The notes under the pieces: model-generated
Database searches by the model: none
Told to the model about the DNA's origin: nothing
Seen by the model: only the letters and a program-made list of their open reading frames with translations
Translations under genes and position numbers: made by a program
From: Prevotellaceae bacterium UBA2718
GTDB lineage: Bacteria > Bacteroidota > Bacteroidia > Bacteroidales > Bacteroidaceae
Length of the DNA stretch: 6,889 nucleotides
Direction: 5' to 3'
Assembly (NCBI GenBank): GCA_002353975.1
Contig: DEKQ01000165.1
Coordinates: 1-6,889, forward strand
In this document: one piece after another, positions 5,442 through 6,889 of the stretch
Numbering within the stretch: the first letter of the stretch is position 1
Layout: each line of letters starts with the position of its first letter

Positions 5442-6889
5442 ATGAACGTAATCACAAAGACCGTCTCACTTCCTGATGGACGCACCATCACCATTGAGAC
5501 CGGAAAGCTGGCCAAGCAGGCCGATGGTTCCTGTACGCTCCGTATGGGCAACACCGTGCTCCTTGCCACCGTTTGTGCCGCTAAAGACGCAGTGCCGGGC
5601 ACAGACTTCATGCCACTGCAAGTAGAATATCGCGAGCAGTATGCCGCAGCCGGACGTTTCCCCGGTGGTTTCACCAAGCGCGAGGGTAAGCCAAACGATG
5701 ACGAGATCCTCGTCTGCCGCCTCGTGGACCGTGCCCTGCGCCCGCTCTTCCCAAGCGACTTCCACGCAGAGGTATTCGTAAACGTAATCCTCTTCAGTGC
5801 CGATGGCGTTGACCAGCCCGATGCTCTGGCAGGCTTCGCTGCATCTTGCGCACTGGCTTGTTCAGATATCCCATTCGAGTGCCCCATCTCTGAGGTGCGC
5901 GTAGCACGCATCAACGGCGAGTATGTCATCAATCCTACGAAGGCACAGATGGCTGATGCCGACATGGATCTCATGGTAGGTGCCACCGCCGAGAACATCA
6001 TGATGGTGGAGGGCGAGATGAAAGAGGTGCAGGAGTCAGACCTCCTCGGTGCCCTCAAAGCTGCTCACGAGGCTATCAAGCCTATGTGCGCCCTGCAGGA
6101 CGAGCTGATGAAGGAGCTGGGCACCGACACCAAGCGCGAGTATTGCCACGAGGTAAACGACGACGAACTGAAGGAGCAGGTGCGCACCGAGTGCTATCAG
6201 AAGGCCTACGACGTAGTGAAGCAGGCTCTGGAGAAGCAGGCACGCGCAGAGGCTTTCGAGGCTATCATCACCGAGTTCAAGGAGAAGTATGCCGAGGCTC
6301 ACACCGACCTCACCGAGGACGAGTTGGAGGAGAAGAACGCACTGGCAGACAAGTACTACCACGACGTAGAGCGCGACGCTATGCGCCGCTGCATCCTCGA
6401 CGAGGGTGTGCGCCTCGACGGACGTAAGACCACCGACATCCGCCCCATCTGGTGTGAGGTGTCACCGCTGCCAATACCTCACGGTTCTGCCATCTTCACA
6501 CGCGGCGAGACACAGTCACTCACCACGTGTACCCTCGGCACAAAGCTCGACGAGAAGCTCGTTGACGACGTTCTGGACCGCAACTATCAGAAGTTCCTCC
6601 TCCACTATAACTTCCCGCCATTCTGCACCGGCGAGGCACGCGCACAGCGCAGCGTAGGCCGCCGCGAGATAGGCCACGGACACCTGGCATGGCGCGGACT
6701 GAAGGGTCAGATACCCGCTGACTTCCCTTACACCGTGCGCCTGGTATCACAGATACTGGAGTCCAACGGCTCTTCATCAATGGCCACCGTCTGCGCCGGT
6801 ACACTCGCGCTGATGGATGCCGGCGTACCTATGAAGAAGCCCGTCAGCGGCATCGCTATGGGACTCATCAAGAACCCCGGCGAGGACAA
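5442..6889 (+). CDS. pnp: Polynucleotide phosphorylase (3' partial)
   Basis: The frame is open from the ATG at 5442 to the window end: 482 codons of a protein normally about 700-750 long. PNPase degrades RNA 3' to 5' with phosphate, as a trimer in the cytoplasm and often in the degradosome. The first RNase PH core (about 1-210) has YREQYAAAGRFPGGFTKREG (63-82), an RNA-binding loop, and RLVDRALRPLFP (93-104). A charged all-helical linker follows (about 215-315). The second core starts with GVRLDGRKTTDIRPI (322-336) and has IPHGSAIFTRGETQ (345-358), LLHYNFPPFCTGE (386-398), RREIGHGHLAWRGL (407-420) and ESNGSSSMATVCAGTLALMD (440-459). The window stops at GLIKNPGED, just before the catalytic aspartates of the second core, so the active site and the KH and S1 domains lie outside. 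The gene stands alone here, without the rpsO seen upstream in enterobacteria. Confidence 0.97.
   Translation, partial: MNVITKTVSLPDGRTITIETGKLAKQADGSCTLRMGNTVLLATVCAAKDAVPGTDFMPLQVEYREQYAAAGRFPGGFTKREGKPNDDEILVCRLVDRALRPLFPSDFHAEVFVNVILFSADGVDQPDALAGFAASCALACSDIPFECPISEVRVARINGEYVINPTKAQMADADMDLMVGATAENIMMVEGEMKEVQESDLLGALKAAHEAIKPMCALQDELMKELGTDTKREYCHEVNDDELKEQVRTECYQKAYDVVKQALEKQARAEAFEAIITEFKEKYAEAHTDLTEDELEEKNALADKYYHDVERDAMRRCILDEGVRLDGRKTTDIRPIWCEVSPLPIPHGSAIFTRGETQSLTTCTLGTKLDEKLVDDVLDRNYQKFLLHYNFPPFCTGEARAQRSVGRREIGHGHLAWRGLKGQIPADFPYTVRLVSQILESNGSSSMATVCAGTLALMDAGVPMKKPVSGIAMGLIKNPGED

Noticed and set aside
5438..6058. A 206-codon minus-strand ORF opposite pnp
   Set aside because: It is antisense to the conserved first RNase PH core of PNPase, is serine/arginine-rich low-information sequence, and has no promoter.

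Overview
The window looks like a chromosomal segment of a Bacteroidales bacterium, most likely Prevotella or a close relative. Three things point there. The promoters have the Bacteroidetes form (TTTG, then about 20 bases, then TAnnTTTG). Start codons lack Shine-Dalgarno sequences. A TonB-dependent outer-membrane receptor sits in a moderately GC-rich, housekeeping-type context. The genus is an inference; no rRNA or other marker is present.

Left part (1-3768, all + strand): the C-terminal barrel of a TonB-dependent receptor, cut by the window edge, is followed after 51 bp by a complete M20-family metallo-deacylase of the ArgE type. Next come a 183-bp repeat-rich gap and a complete LeuT-fold sodium-coupled (NSS/SNF family) transporter. 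The gap is built from a heptanucleotide, AAYTCTC and its complement. It forms a 36-bp inverted repeat with one mismatch and a 32-bp direct duplication, and the deacylase takes its last codons and stop from it.

Middle (3795-5152): a complete Sfp-type 4'-phosphopantetheinyl transferase begins 26 bp after the transporter, with a C/G-rich hairpin repeat inside its first codons. It is followed by about 370 bp without a recognisable gene. That stretch holds a 31-bp degenerate tandem repeat, a 27-bp inverted repeat about 140 bp across, and a strong rho-independent terminator. On the minus strand lie a small antitoxin-like ORF with its own promoter and, directly behind it in the same frame, the last 40 codons of a VapC-like PIN toxin. 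This looks like a toxin-antitoxin module that has lost most of its toxin.

Right part (5153-6889): a canonical Bacteroidetes promoter leads to pnp, the polynucleotide phosphorylase gene. It is cut by the window end just before its catalytic aspartate motif.

The genes do not form one obvious pathway. The receptor, deacylase, transporter and transferase are co-directional, and only the transporter and transferase are close enough to be confidently co-transcribed. I found no convincing new multi-gene system. The most unusual content is the intergenic repeat elements and the decayed toxin-antitoxin remnant.
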